From assembly GCA_009731375.1 (NCBI GenBank), contig BJOX01000011.1:1111068-1175067 (forward strand): 64,000 nt of DNA, given 5' to 3'. The number at the start of each line of letters is the position of its first letter. Position 1 is the stretch's first letter. Of this stretch, positions 53,927-64,000 are shown in pieces. A program made the position numbers and the translations under genes. The notes below the pieces were generated by a model. It ran no database searches. It was not told where the DNA came from and saw only the letters and a list, made by a program, of their open reading frames with translations. This stretch comes from Paulinella micropora. Its lineage: Eukaryota > Cercozoa > Imbricatea > Euglyphida.

Positions 53927-54600
53927 TAGCACTCCTTCCCCCTCCTTTGAGATCGCTCGATCTCAAATCCTGGAGTAATACCAACAGAGACTATACATCT
54001 ACGTATAATCTCGTCACTACCGGCTTATGGGGGAATCCCAGCCGATTGTCCACCATCCCAAGAGCTATCCATGCTCGACCCTCGATCAAATCCTATCAAG
54101 AGCCATCCAACAGATTAAAGGCTTGTGTTTCAAGTGGGCTAAGTTCCTAGACTTAATGTTGCCCGAAGATCGTGAACTAACACTCGGAAAGTTCACGTCC
54201 TCAACCCTACGCGCGCAATTTTCCCGAAGTCACAGTCCCATAGCCTGATCGACCACCTAATCCGTCAAATGTGAATGGTGCCTTGGCCCCGAGGTTCGAA
54301 TCGACCGAACCCCAAAGTCAAAACCTTAAAACGACGATGGTCTTTTCGCCGAGTTTCCCCCCCCTCCCCGTACCGTGTCCGTAAAGTTTTAATGTTGAGT
54401 AGAACCCCCATTACATCATTTCTCCACACATATGGTCAATATGCGCCCAACTTCCATCCCCCCGATCCGAATTCCGTTCCCTTATCCATATTTGCATCCC
54501 CGATGCTATCCCCTTACTTCAGGCTCGGGTGTTCTTCCCAACCCAACAATTTAGTATTTTCTACAGGCTTGTACGATAGTCATATTCACATATTTTGAAC
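53927..54600 (-). other. Possible internal 3' end of that retrotransposon
   Basis: Lies on the internal side of the candidate polypurine tract. The sequence has no recognisable pol motifs on the minus strand. Confidence 0.25.
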
Positions 54601-55980
54601 TGGCATTAGCTAAGGCGGGTCACACAATGCTATTTAGTAATTTACTGCTTTGAACACGTAGTGATAGTGTTGGCCCTACGCTCCTTTCATGATGTATGAT
54701 TGGGTACACTATATCCGTACTGCCTCTGCATGTTGATATTATCTTGATCAATGCATTGACACATATACGCACGCACATATCGCGCATTGATCTACATCTG
54801 CAATCTTTTTGATTCGTTTTCTTTTTATACCTATTTACACATCATTTGGTCAATCATCTGTTACGATTCGTTTCGATCGCAACTCCAACCTACCGTTATG
54901 GTCTGCGGGGGGGGGGGAGGGGGGGGGNNNNNNNNNNAAACATTAACATTGTGTTAAAGAAATTTCTTCTTCAAGTTTTTACTTCAAGTTTACATTTCTA
55001 TTTTTAGTTCCGTTACTTCAATTTTCCGTTTATTTATCATGGCAACCGTGACTGTCATATTATAACCGTTGTAGTTGTTACGTTTTCCGAACTGCCGTTA
55101 ACAGATCAATTTATTTCCCTTTAACACCTACTGCGGCTTTTTAGAAAAGCTTGACTATCGCCTTTTTTCCCCATATCTGAAAACGAAAACTTTGATTCCT
55201 GTGGACATCACCCCCCGAGTTATCCGGTAAAAAACTTATTTATAGATTTCGTCTGGCCGGACACGTCTGAAATGCCAATTTGATCCTGGTCTTTTGGCGG
55301 CTTTTTGTCTTTGCGTCACTGAGCTAATATAACGAGACATCATTCTCTTTTTTGAGGACTGTGTTTGGTTATATTACCGACTTACTCTTCCATTGAGCTA
55401 TCATTGGGGATAGTACATTTGGAGTCCATAGCTAAAGGCTGATTTCTTTTCTGATCTGTCGTACAGACATCAGATAAGCACAAATTTATTTTTCGCTGAT
55501 CTGTCGCACAGACATCAGAGATGAAAACAAACACTCCTACTCATCCTCAAACAAAAAAAAAAACTTACAAACAAGCGATCAATTTGTCACAAGCTGGCAT
55601 AACCTTTAGCCCTTGTGCACATTTGGCTTCTGTGTGCTCTTCTACAAGACACCAGACCACACCTACTCCACTCCCTCTTGCTGCTTGCATAAAGCCAAGT
55701 AGGACAAGTGCGAAACAAACATCAGACAAACACACAGACAGAGGAAAAACGAGCAAAGCACTCCCACTCTCTGTTCTGAACCATTTTCCTTGCATTTTCT
55801 CTGCAGAAACCAGAGGAGATTACACATCTCTCACACAAGAGCAAGACAAATATCGAAGCACTGTCCGACGACAGACTGACTTCTACAAAACAGCTCTTTT
55901 GACCAAACTATCGTTATCTCTGTGTAGGGCCTGACGCCCCATAACTATTTCAACAGAGAAAAGGAAGAAGGAGAAGAAGG
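54601..55980. other. Upstream region of gypsy C
   Basis: Contains a G-run with a 10-N gap (54928-54937) and no gene. It should include the 5' LTR and primer site of gypsy C, but without the 3' LTR in the window I cannot delimit them. A 23-bp imperfect palindrome, CTGATCTGTCG(T/C)ACAGACATCAG, occurs twice at 55451-55473 and 55496-55518. Confidence 0.5.
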
Positions 55981-56043
55981 TTGCATAGAGTGATAAGAAT
56001 AACAGAGGAAAAAAAAAAAAAAAAAGCAGACGTGACTCATAAG

Positions 56044-58044
56044 ATGGAAGACGAGAATGAGCAGGCTGGTGTGACACCAACTGATTATGGTCCTAGTGAG
56101 GGAGGAGAGGAGCAGGAGACTCAGTACTCAGAAGAGAGGGGGGATAGAGATGGAGAGGAGAGAGAGGAGTATACGTATACAGCCGATGTAGAGTCGACAG
56201 GGGGGGGTAATGCACAAGAAGCGAGTGCAGGTCAGACTGGAGGATCTCCATTGACAGAGGCAGAGAGAGAGATGGAGGATGTTGGCCAGAATATCCCAAA
56301 TACATGGGAACAGTTGGCTACATATGATGATGAAGAGTCCTTCTTCCTTAACTACCCAACCTATTATAAAACACACATCTACATTCCTTACGAGAAAAGG
56401 AATAGACCAGGACAAGGTCAAAGCAACCTCCTGATCGAAATTCCCGGCCTTGCGAAGCCTCTCTTCAACAAAGTGAGGTTTGAGCACGAAAGAGTGCCAT
56501 TGCAGGATATCAAGTATGGCGACACTCTTACACTGTGCGACATATACGACATATCTGCAACACTCTACGCTGCTGTGCTCGTTGCGGAATTTTATGAACG
56601 CACAAACATACAGTGGAAAAATAAACGCACAACTGCAGCATGGCTGTCTGTCTGTGGTGTCCCCACTGATATCAAGAATCTAGAAAGAAAGTTCGAAGGT
56701 AGAAACCAAAGTGGCATTGAGTTTGCCCTTGAGGCTTTTGTAACTGCCTTCACACGGGCTTACAACGAAATGCACAAAGCACTGAAAGACAACACAAGGC
56801 AACATCCTGCTTACGAGGAGGTTGACCAGTCTTGTCAGGTGCTTGAACGCCTCACACAACTCCATAAGGGCCTCTTTGAGGGGAAGGAGCAAAAACCAAC
56901 ATGGAAACAATGGGCCCACACGAAGAATCACACTCTCATTAAAGGCCCTCTCACAACAATCCCAAATAATAACAGAGCTGATAAGTCTTCCATGAGAGAA
57001 AAGGCACACTTCCTCTCTAGTGCCACAGGGCTTGCACAGTTCGTGACTCATCTAGCACGACAGGTGAAAGAAGAAGAGACGAGACAGAAAGAGGAGAAGG
57101 AGCAGAAGGAGAAGATAGCTGTGGCAATGGCAGTAGCACGGGTGGCTCCACAGCCAACGGCTCCACCTACCACATCTAACCCAGCTCCCAAGAAAGCAGG
57201 AGGAGGACCCACAGGAGGAGGACCCCAAGGGGGAGGGACAGTAATTAACTTGACTGACTCCCAGAAGAAAAAGCAGGCGCTGCAGGCAGCCCTAGCTAAA
57301 ATCAAAATTGGGGGAGGGGGCCTTAAGCTCTATGCTATCACTGCCAATGAGGCTGACACAGAGAAGACCCTCATGACTAAGTTCAATGAGATGGACAGAT
57401 GCTTCCAGCAAAACCAGTGTGAGGTGGAGCAGGAGTATGAAGTCCTAGAACATCTCTGTGATCGATCCCTCCTTGGAGCTGGTTTTGATCGTATAACTTA
57501 CGAGAAGTACAGAGGAGAGGAGGAGCTAGCAAGGAAAGGTGGACATGCAGAGATGAGTTGTACTCTGGCCATTGCTGCCCTCATTCGATACTTTAAGGCA
57601 AGTGGATACCAACACTTGTGCACTGGCACATTGATTGGGTTTGAAATTTTCGACTTAGTATCGGAGCAGTTGCAGTCTGTCACTCAGCTTGCATCTGTCT
57701 TAACAAATGTGGGCACCCAGTACACTCTCTTTTATAACCACAAAGCCATACTCCTATATTTCCTCAGTGCTTTGCACGTCTACAACAAAAATAAGCTCAC
57801 ACTGCTCATGCAAGACTGCAAAACCTTCGACAAGGTAAAGCACTTGAACTTTTTGGAGATGAGCGTCTTTGAGGCCACGACTAAGGCCGTGAGCCCAAAA
57901 ATGTTGTGGACCGAAGTAATGACCGCTTGTCAGAGGCTCGACAGCCAGACAGCATCCTTGATCGGTTCTGCATCGGCAGTTTTTGCATTTTTTTTTGTCA
58001 TTCAACAGAACAACGACGACCACAACAATCACAACAGCAACTAG
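56044..58044 (+). CDS. Gag of gypsy C
   Basis: 666 residues from the ATG at 56044, the first ATG in the frame. A Glu/Gly-rich head of about 100 residues precedes a helical core. A coiled-coil-like Glu/Lys stretch lies near 57065-57120, followed by a Pro/Gly-rich linker and a second helical region. I recognise no named domain. The frame ends in an Asn/Asp/His-rich tail just after a run of nine Ts (57988-57996). The next domain lies one nucleotide downstream in frame, so the real product may continue by a +1 shift. Confidence 0.85.
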   Translation: MEDENEQAGVTPTDYGPSEGGEEQETQYSEERGDRDGEEREEYTYTADVESTGGGNAQEASAGQTGGSPLTEAEREMEDVGQNIPNTWEQLATYDDEESFFLNYPTYYKTHIYIPYEKRNRPGQGQSNLLIEIPGLAKPLFNKVRFEHERVPLQDIKYGDTLTLCDIYDISATLYAAVLVAEFYERTNIQWKNKRTTAAWLSVCGVPTDIKNLERKFEGRNQSGIEFALEAFVTAFTRAYNEMHKALKDNTRQHPAYEEVDQSCQVLERLTQLHKGLFEGKEQKPTWKQWAHTKNHTLIKGPLTTIPNNNRADKSSMREKAHFLSSATGLAQFVTHLARQVKEEETRQKEEKEQKEKIAVAMAVARVAPQPTAPPTTSNPAPKKAGGGPTGGGPQGGGTVINLTDSQKKKQALQAALAKIKIGGGGLKLYAITANEADTEKTLMTKFNEMDRCFQQNQCEVEQEYEVLEHLCDRSLLGAGFDRITYEKYRGEEELARKGGHAEMSCTLAIAALIRYFKASGYQHLCTGTLIGFEIFDLVSEQLQSVTQLASVLTNVGTQYTLFYNHKAILLYFLSALHVYNKNKLTLLMQDCKTFDKVKHLNFLEMSVFEATTKAVSPKMLWTEVMTACQRLDSQTASLIGSASAVFAFFFVIQQNNDDHNNHNSN

Positions 58045-58666
58045 ACATCAATCACAGTGTATTCGTTGGCGGGCACGGGCACAATGCTTCAAACACACAA
58101 ATAAGAAATGCCCGTACAACCACGATGTCGAGGACACCCGCATCCGAAACACACTCCTCAAGAACGTACGGTCGGACGAAACCAACACCGTCGCCGTTCT
58201 GCGCCGACTGCGCAAGGATCAGGGGTGGAAATTACAGGATGTCGCGGACCATGACCACGAACTAGCTGACGCGATCAATTCTCTTTTCGCTAGAGATGAT
58301 CAGAAGACGGCAGCCATAGAAGCCGCAAGTAGAGGAAGAGGTGGAACACGAGGAAGAGGAGGAGGGAGAGGAATCAATCGAGGAGGAGGAGCCCCTTTCG
58401 CACGAGGCACATACACTCGCGGGGGGGAGAGAGGATTTGTGAGAAGAGGAGGAGGAAGAGGTGTATTTCAAGGTAGAGGAGGAGGAAGATGGGTTGGCCG
58501 AGGTGGATACGGCAGCGCAGAGCGCCCGTACCACAGAGATGGGGGCTGGGCAGACGGCTCGAGCTCAAGCTCGAGTTCCTCAGCACCACAGGCCTATGCG
58601 ACATCAGGCGCAACCACTACCGACACTGATGCCGACTCAGGTAACAGATTTGAGGTAGTCCAATGA
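57983..58666 (+). CDS. CCCH-finger and RGG-rich segment of gypsy C
   Basis: This frame overlaps the end of gag and continues in the frame used by pol. It encodes C-x8-C-x7-C-x3-H (Cys codons at 58058, 58085 and 58109, His at 58121), a CCCH-type finger in the place of a nucleocapsid CCHC knuckle. About 75 residues later comes a Gly/Arg-rich tract (about 58330-58530) with RGG/GRG repeats, then a Ser-rich stretch. It ends in TGA at 58664-58666, followed by CTAG. No credible independent ATG context is seen, so it is likely made as a Gag extension. It should bind element RNA. Confidence 0.75.
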   Translation: MHFFLSFNRTTTTTTITTATRHQSQCIRWRARAQCFKHTNKKCPYNHDVEDTRIRNTLLKNVRSDETNTVAVLRRLRKDQGWKLQDVADHDHELADAINSLFARDDQKTAAIEAASRGRGGTRGRGGGRGINRGGGAPFARGTYTRGGERGFVRRGGGRGVFQGRGGGRWVGRGGYGSAERPYHRDGGWADGSSSSSSSSAPQAYATSGATTTDTDADSGNRFEVVQ

Positions 58667-61600
58667 CTAGAGAAGGAGGGAGAAAACAGAACAACATGCA
58701 TTGCACGATACACCGTTGTGCAGGTCCCAACCAAGGGTACCAGTGAGTCTAAGAGCCCACAGCAGGCCACAGACCAACTCAAAGGTAGTACAATACCAGT
58801 ACACCCATCACGACAACAAACAGTGCATGCTGCTAATAGGCAGGCGAGTAAAGCGCTGGCAAAGAGAAAGCAGGCGGGCCTGTCGCAGCCACAGCCGAAG
58901 AAAGTAAGAATAGAACCGGCAGTTAATCTTATCAACTTGCCGAGACAGACAATAGACAAGGAGGATGGAGGACATCAACCTCTCCTCACGGTCTCAAACA
59001 GAGAAAGCAAGGACAATCATCCTTCGCCTGTGAACAATACCCAAAAAGACATTACAAAAACGGCGGAAAGGGAGGAGGAGGCGAACCTCGAGAAAAGGAT
59101 ACAGATTTTAGAACACAAGCTCCTTGTATTGGCCTTAAAAAGTCACCGGCCAGACGCTTTATGCTATACGAACCTTTTTTGTGAAACATTAAATACCTTT
59201 ATAAACGTTGGTAATGATACTATGGCGAATATTAATATTGTCGGCCGGAAATGTATTACGAAACACCATGCGTGGTTAGAAACTAATATGAAAAAATCAT
59301 CTGGCACTTTGAAAGGATTTAGTAGTCGGACGGATATAACGGGCATCATCACTTTAAATTTTAAATTGAAATCCGGACGAGTATATCAAGTGGACTTGTA
59401 CGTTGTCCCCGAATACGGATCTGTTCTTTTGTCGTACGACCAACTGGCGACAATGAACGTAGTGATTGATTGCGCCGCCAAAAGAGTCATATACGGCGTA
59501 GAGCCAGGAGAAAAATATACTGTCGACTCTCTCCATGCTATTGACTCATACGAGGCCCTACACCTAGGGGTAGCATCGGAAGGGAAACAGGTGGCCATTA
59601 CACACGCATATGAGGCATATATGCCAACGGACGCGGTGTCTAAAGATGGTTCAAACCTGTCAGACAAGAGAGAGGCGGAGGTCTATACGGCTACAGTCTC
59701 TACACAATGGGATAAAAAGTCGATAGACGATCTCATTGAAAAGAGGAAAGAGGAGATTATATGCATGGGAAAAAGGTGCCCATCGTTGGCGAGATTTGAA
59801 GAAGGAGCAGGGGCCGATGTATATATTACCAACGGGTATTGCTTTCACGTAAAGGTGGAAGAGAAGGACAGACAGGAGTTTATACCGAGGAGAAGGGGAC
59901 GACTCCCTGATATCCCGGCAGAAGATATTAAAAGCTTTATTACCGAATTCTGGGGTGACGAGCCTACGTGGCCGCGCTCACTGACAGAAGTGAAAAAGTG
60001 CCTGCGCACTCTTTTTGAAAATAATAAACCATATACGGTCATACTCCCGTACAATGAGAAGGCGATATGGGCGCAGGAGATACGGGACCGGCTTATTGAT
60101 CATCCGATACCGGTGCCCTCACGGAAGCAACACTTAGTGGTGGCTTGTCGTCTCGGGACTCGTGAGCAGAGCAGTGCATACAAGCGGAAGCTCAGAGACC
60201 AGGACAAGTTGAAATTGATTCCTCAAGCATTCACATGCTTCGATGGTTTCTACACCCGAAAAGCTCCGTTGCAATATGCGAGATTCATAGATATGTTGGT
60301 AGGTCTGGCGGAGGACGACGAACCAGACACTGCCACATATGAAAAAACGGGAATGGACGATATATCAGAAGAAGAGTTGGGCTTGGAGGAGGACAGAGCA
60401 CCCCTCAAGCATCACAAGAGAATGTCAGAGGAGGAGTTTAAGGCGGCGATAGACGAGAAATTGGCAGGAGGAGCAGGTACGGAGAAGGAGAAAGAGGTTT
60501 TGAAAGAGAGATTGAAGGCGAACAAAATGATTTTTGACCCCCCTCAAGCGGGAGGTGTCAAGCCGGAAGACTTCACCGCGGTTATTTGTAAAATACCAGG
60601 TGCTGAGCCTTCACCGGCGCCACGACGGGCAAATCTGAGTATACATGAAGCAAAGATCGCAGAAGAACAAGCGCGGCAGTTACTCGATGAGGATTTCATT
60701 GAGAGATCGACATCTCCAATAGTTTCCCAACCGAGACTGGTGCCTAAACCGGGAGGAGAATGGCGCTTAACGGTTAACTATGCCCGCGTCAATAAAATTT
60801 TAGAGGAGGAACGAAATCCATTACCTACTCTTGAAGAAGGAAGGCGAGTATTGCGGAACGCCAAGCTATACTCAGTCATTGATCTGAAGAATGGCTTCTG
60901 GCAAATTCCACTGGATGAAAAGTCCAGATGGCTGACTGCATTTGTAGTAGGAATGGAGATATATCAGTGGAAAGTACTTCCGATGGGACTCAAACAGGCC
61001 CCGGGACTCTTTCAGAAAGCGATGCAAAGCATGCTGAGTAGCAAATATGATGACCAGACAGAGGGAGGTTTCATGAGGAGAAGAGGACAGAAGGCGGGAG
61101 AGTACGCATTTTGTTACATCGATGACATTATCGTGTACTCCAATACGATGGAAGAGCACATCGACCATCTAACAGACATTTTCAGGCGTATCAAACTATT
61201 TGGCCTGAAATGTAATTTGAAGAAATGTCAACTCGCAAAGACAAGCGTGACATATTTGGGGTACGAAATCTCTTACAATAGAGTCTCGATATCCAAAGAG
61301 AAGAGGGAGGAGATCATGAGCCGGCAGAGGCCGAAGAATCGCACAGAGCTGCACTCATTTCTTGCGATGGCGCAATATTACAGCCAGTTCATACCCAATT
61401 GGGGTGCAACTCGGGCTAAGTTGGAGAGAATGATCGACTTCGGTGATTTTGAGAAGTGGGATGATGAAGCCTTAGAAGCGTACAACACGCTCAAAGATCT
61501 CATCTACAAAGATCCGAAGGATGGCGGACTCGTGCTGATGATGCCCGACTTTTCGAAGCAATTCGTAGTCGACACAGACGCATCAAAGTTCGCGATCGGC

Positions 61601-64000
61601 GCAGTCTTACAACAGGAAGATGAGGAGAAAAAGTTGCGCCCGATCATGTTTATAAGTAGAAAGTTGTGCTCGGCGGAGCGAAACTATTGTACGAGACAGA
61701 GAGAGGCACTGGCGGTGGTCTGGGCCCTCAAACGGTTGAGAGAGTATTTATGGGGTGGACCTCAGTTTATAGTAAGGACTGATCACCAGAATTTACTATG
61801 GCTGATGAATCATGAACAGACTGGCCGTCTAGCGAGATGGCAGGCATTCTTGTCATGTTTCAATTTTACAATGGTCCATCTACCCGGCAAGCGAAATGTT
61901 GTCGCTGACAGCCTCTCCAGGCTAGAGTTTCACTCAGAAGTGGCAGCTCTCGTATCATCAGCAGAAATGGAGGATCTATCCCCAGACTGCACATACGAAG
62001 TGCATCATATCGAGTCGATGCAGATGGCGAGAGGGGTCCGATATAACCGATCGGGTCTACGTCATAGCCCGCAAGGTCCGGATCATGGGATATGTTGTAC
62101 AGCACATGTCCTCGAGGATGCTGAGTGGTCCTATGAAGCATATGAGAATATGAAGGCGGAGATAAAACAAGAAGAGATTAAGCAAGAAGCATATGCGGAA
62201 CCCCCGCAGGAGAACAAGGAGGAGTTAGACGAAAACCCTGAGAGGATAGGAGTGCAGCTAGAGGATGGGACTATCCACATAGCCTCACCCACTGCATGGA
62301 GACAGCAACAGGCTCTCGATCCGGAGTTCAAAGAGCTAATACAGCTATACAAGAACCCGAACGAGCTGAAAATGACGAAGGAGATTAAGGAGCAACAGAA
62401 GGAGATGGGGTGGAGAGACGGTCTCTTGTGGTACAAAGGCCAACACGGGCGCTATGCATCACAACCAGACAAATGGACTCTCTGGGTTCCTGAGAAACTC
62501 AGACACATCATTTTTGTCGCTGCTCATAACTGCCCACTACTGGCGCACCCGGGCCGACAAAGAACGCATATGTTCATTTCGAGACGATTCTGGTGGAAGA
62601 AGATGAAGGAGAATATTGATGAACAGGTCAATGCATGCATCCCATGCAAGACATCCAAAACACCATTGAAGGCGAATTTTGGCCTGATCGGGACTTTTCC
62701 TTTACACTTAGGAATGTTCGAGTTCTTACACACTGATCATGTAGGACCTTTCCCGGTCACGACGGAAGGTTACAGATACCTTCTAACGGCCATAGACAGA
62801 GCCACCAACTATGTATGGGTGGTCCCAGTCAAAGACGTTACGGGCGAAACAACAGCCAAGGCGTTGATTGACAGGATCATCTCACAGATTGGGGTGCCGA
62901 GAAAAATATGCTCAGATCGAGGCTCTGACTTTAATAATGAAGTCATCGACAAGCTATCTGCATATTACGGCATGAAATGGCAATATGTCACCGCCTATAA
63001 CCCCAGAGCGAACGGCAAGATAGAGCGGGTGCATAGACCCCTCAAGGCCGCGCTGAAGATGTATTGTATGAAGAAGGAGAACCAAAAGGCATGGGTGGAG
63101 GCAGCATCCTCGTTTGCCTTTGCTATGAATTGCCTACCCTCTACAGCGTTAGGTGGTTCAAAAGGTTCCGTCTCGCCATACCAATTGGTATATGGGCGTG
63201 AGCCCGCCATCCCAGCCTCACTGCTGCACCCAAAAGATTCATGGGCAGATCAGGATGAGCTGTTTGGGGTGAGACTTCGGGCGAAGATGGAGGCGGAGCA
63301 AATAGTACAGGCGCATAGGGAGGCGGAGCGCAGGAAGACTGATGCTGAAGGTGTCAGGCAGGCACACCTGGATCAAGTCAGATTTCAGGTCGGGGATATT
63401 GTACTACTGTATCATCCTCAGGTTCCTCAGGGAGTCAGCTCGAAGCTGTTCATCCACTGGAAAGGACCATACCAGATCATGGAACAGATGGGGCCTTTGA
63501 ATTATAAAATCAGGGGCAGAGGAAAAGTTCAAATAGTCAATGTACGAAGGCTGATTAAGTATGATCCCTTCCTACTTGAAGATGAGTCCGTTGATCAAGC
63601 ACTCAAACGGATGGAGGCTGACTTTAAAGAGGTCCCACCAATCCGTCAGGAGGATATCTCGGAACGGGATGCCTACAGGGCACCAATTGCGGAGAAGGAG
63701 GAGGCTGAGCTGGAGAACAAGCGGGCCACCGACCGCAAAAGTGCGGCGGGGACTCAGACCCGCAAAAGGGTGGAGTCGAACGTGCCGGAAGGAAAGTTCA
63801 CGGAGGCGCAAATAAGGAGAGCGCAAAATGACCTTATCTACGACCGACCGAGAAAGGCGATAAGGACGGCACGTTCGCAAGGAGTCCATCAAGAGGGGAG
63901 CGATGACGGAGATCAAGACCCTCGCGCGGGCAATGACACTCTCGTTCACCCCAGTTGGAAAGAAGGAGATGCGATTGGACATATTTCATGGGCCAAAGAC
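58667..64000 (+). CDS. Pro-Pol of gypsy C (3' end outside window)
   Basis: Open from the TGA at 58664 to the window end, about 1778 codons, in the frame of the CCCH/RGG segment, with no ATG until well inside the protease region. Domains: a Lys/Gln-rich linker; retropepsin-like domain with Asp-Thr-Met (codons 59216-59224); a module near 59810-60190 shared with element A; RT with YIDD (61115-61126); RNase H Asp (61571); integrase zinc region near 62520-62650; catalytic Asp 62735, Asp 62915 and Glu 63023 (D-x59-D-x35-E); and a GPY-like KGPYQI near 63461 followed by NYKI. The C-terminal extension is basic and polar. Expression as Gag-Pol by readthrough of the TGA is likely. Confidence 0.9.

Larger units (their letters stand above)
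56044..64000 (+). mobile_element. Ty3/gypsy LTR retrotransposon C, 5' and central part
   Basis: A second gypsy type, clearly related to A and B in protease, RT and integrase but diverged and with different Gag. Coding runs from 56044 past the window end. No inactivating change is seen apart from two junctions that may be recoding sites. LTR boundaries are not visible. Confidence 0.9.

Noticed and set aside
55360-55430. A tRNA on the minus strand near TCTTCCATTGAGCTATCATT
   Set aside because: Only a D-arm-like stretch is visible. No T arm or acceptor pairing was found.

Overview
The window is eukaryotic nuclear DNA dominated by retrotransposons, nested insertions and very long microsatellites, with only a few host genes. 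Evidence for a eukaryote is the Ty3/gypsy and Ty1/copia LTR elements, LINE 3' ends, a tRNA-derived SINE, a neurochondrin-like gene and a PIG-L-like gene with GT..AG introns of only 44-54 nt. I cannot name the organism. A protist or alga with short introns and a repeat-swollen genome fits, but nothing here fixes the phylum. Stop usage in the neurochondrin gene (TGA) fits the standard code. Eight N-runs, six of them exactly 10 N, sit in or beside homopolymers or microsatellites and are assembly gaps.

Layout. 1-7721: the 3' part of an intact Ty3/gypsy element (A) with one gag-pro-pol frame and a short 3' LTR. 7722-9422: a possible zinc-ribbon remnant, AT-rich DNA and a 234-bp inverted-repeat element. 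9423-11459 (-): an intronless gene for a low-complexity protein. 11548-15850: a duplicated 315-bp retroposon-like unit, GC-rich and hairpin-forming tandem repeats, triplet arrays and a 724-N gap. 15863-18475: unassigned DNA and a broken minus-strand gene. 18470-26735: a dispersed repeat (R1) split by a complete but decayed Ty1/copia element (- strand, 18812-26546) with ATAAA target duplications. 28190-28545: another R1 copy. 28845-38721: a decayed second copy of the gypsy A family (B). 38722-47990: microsatellites, LINE and SINE pieces and the 5' half of a PIG-L gene. 48029-50470 (+): neurochondrin-like gene. 50965-53225: a third R1 copy in inverse orientation, split by a 1641-bp inverted-repeat element. 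53656-54600: a probable remnant of another LTR element. 56044-64000: a second gypsy type (C), apparently intact and running off the window.

Gypsy A, B and C form one lineage. They share a retropepsin-like domain with DTM in place of DTG/DSG, a conserved module of unknown function between protease and RT, and a Gag carrying a CCCH-type finger where a CCHC knuckle would be expected, next to an SR-rich (A, B) or RGG-rich (C) tail. Element C appears to split expression over three frames, with a T9 run at the first junction and a UGA-CUAG stop context at the second. The copia element is unusual in two ways: its LTR termini are CA..TG rather than TG..CA, and it carries about 450 extra residues, including a MYND-like zinc finger, between nucleocapsid and protease.
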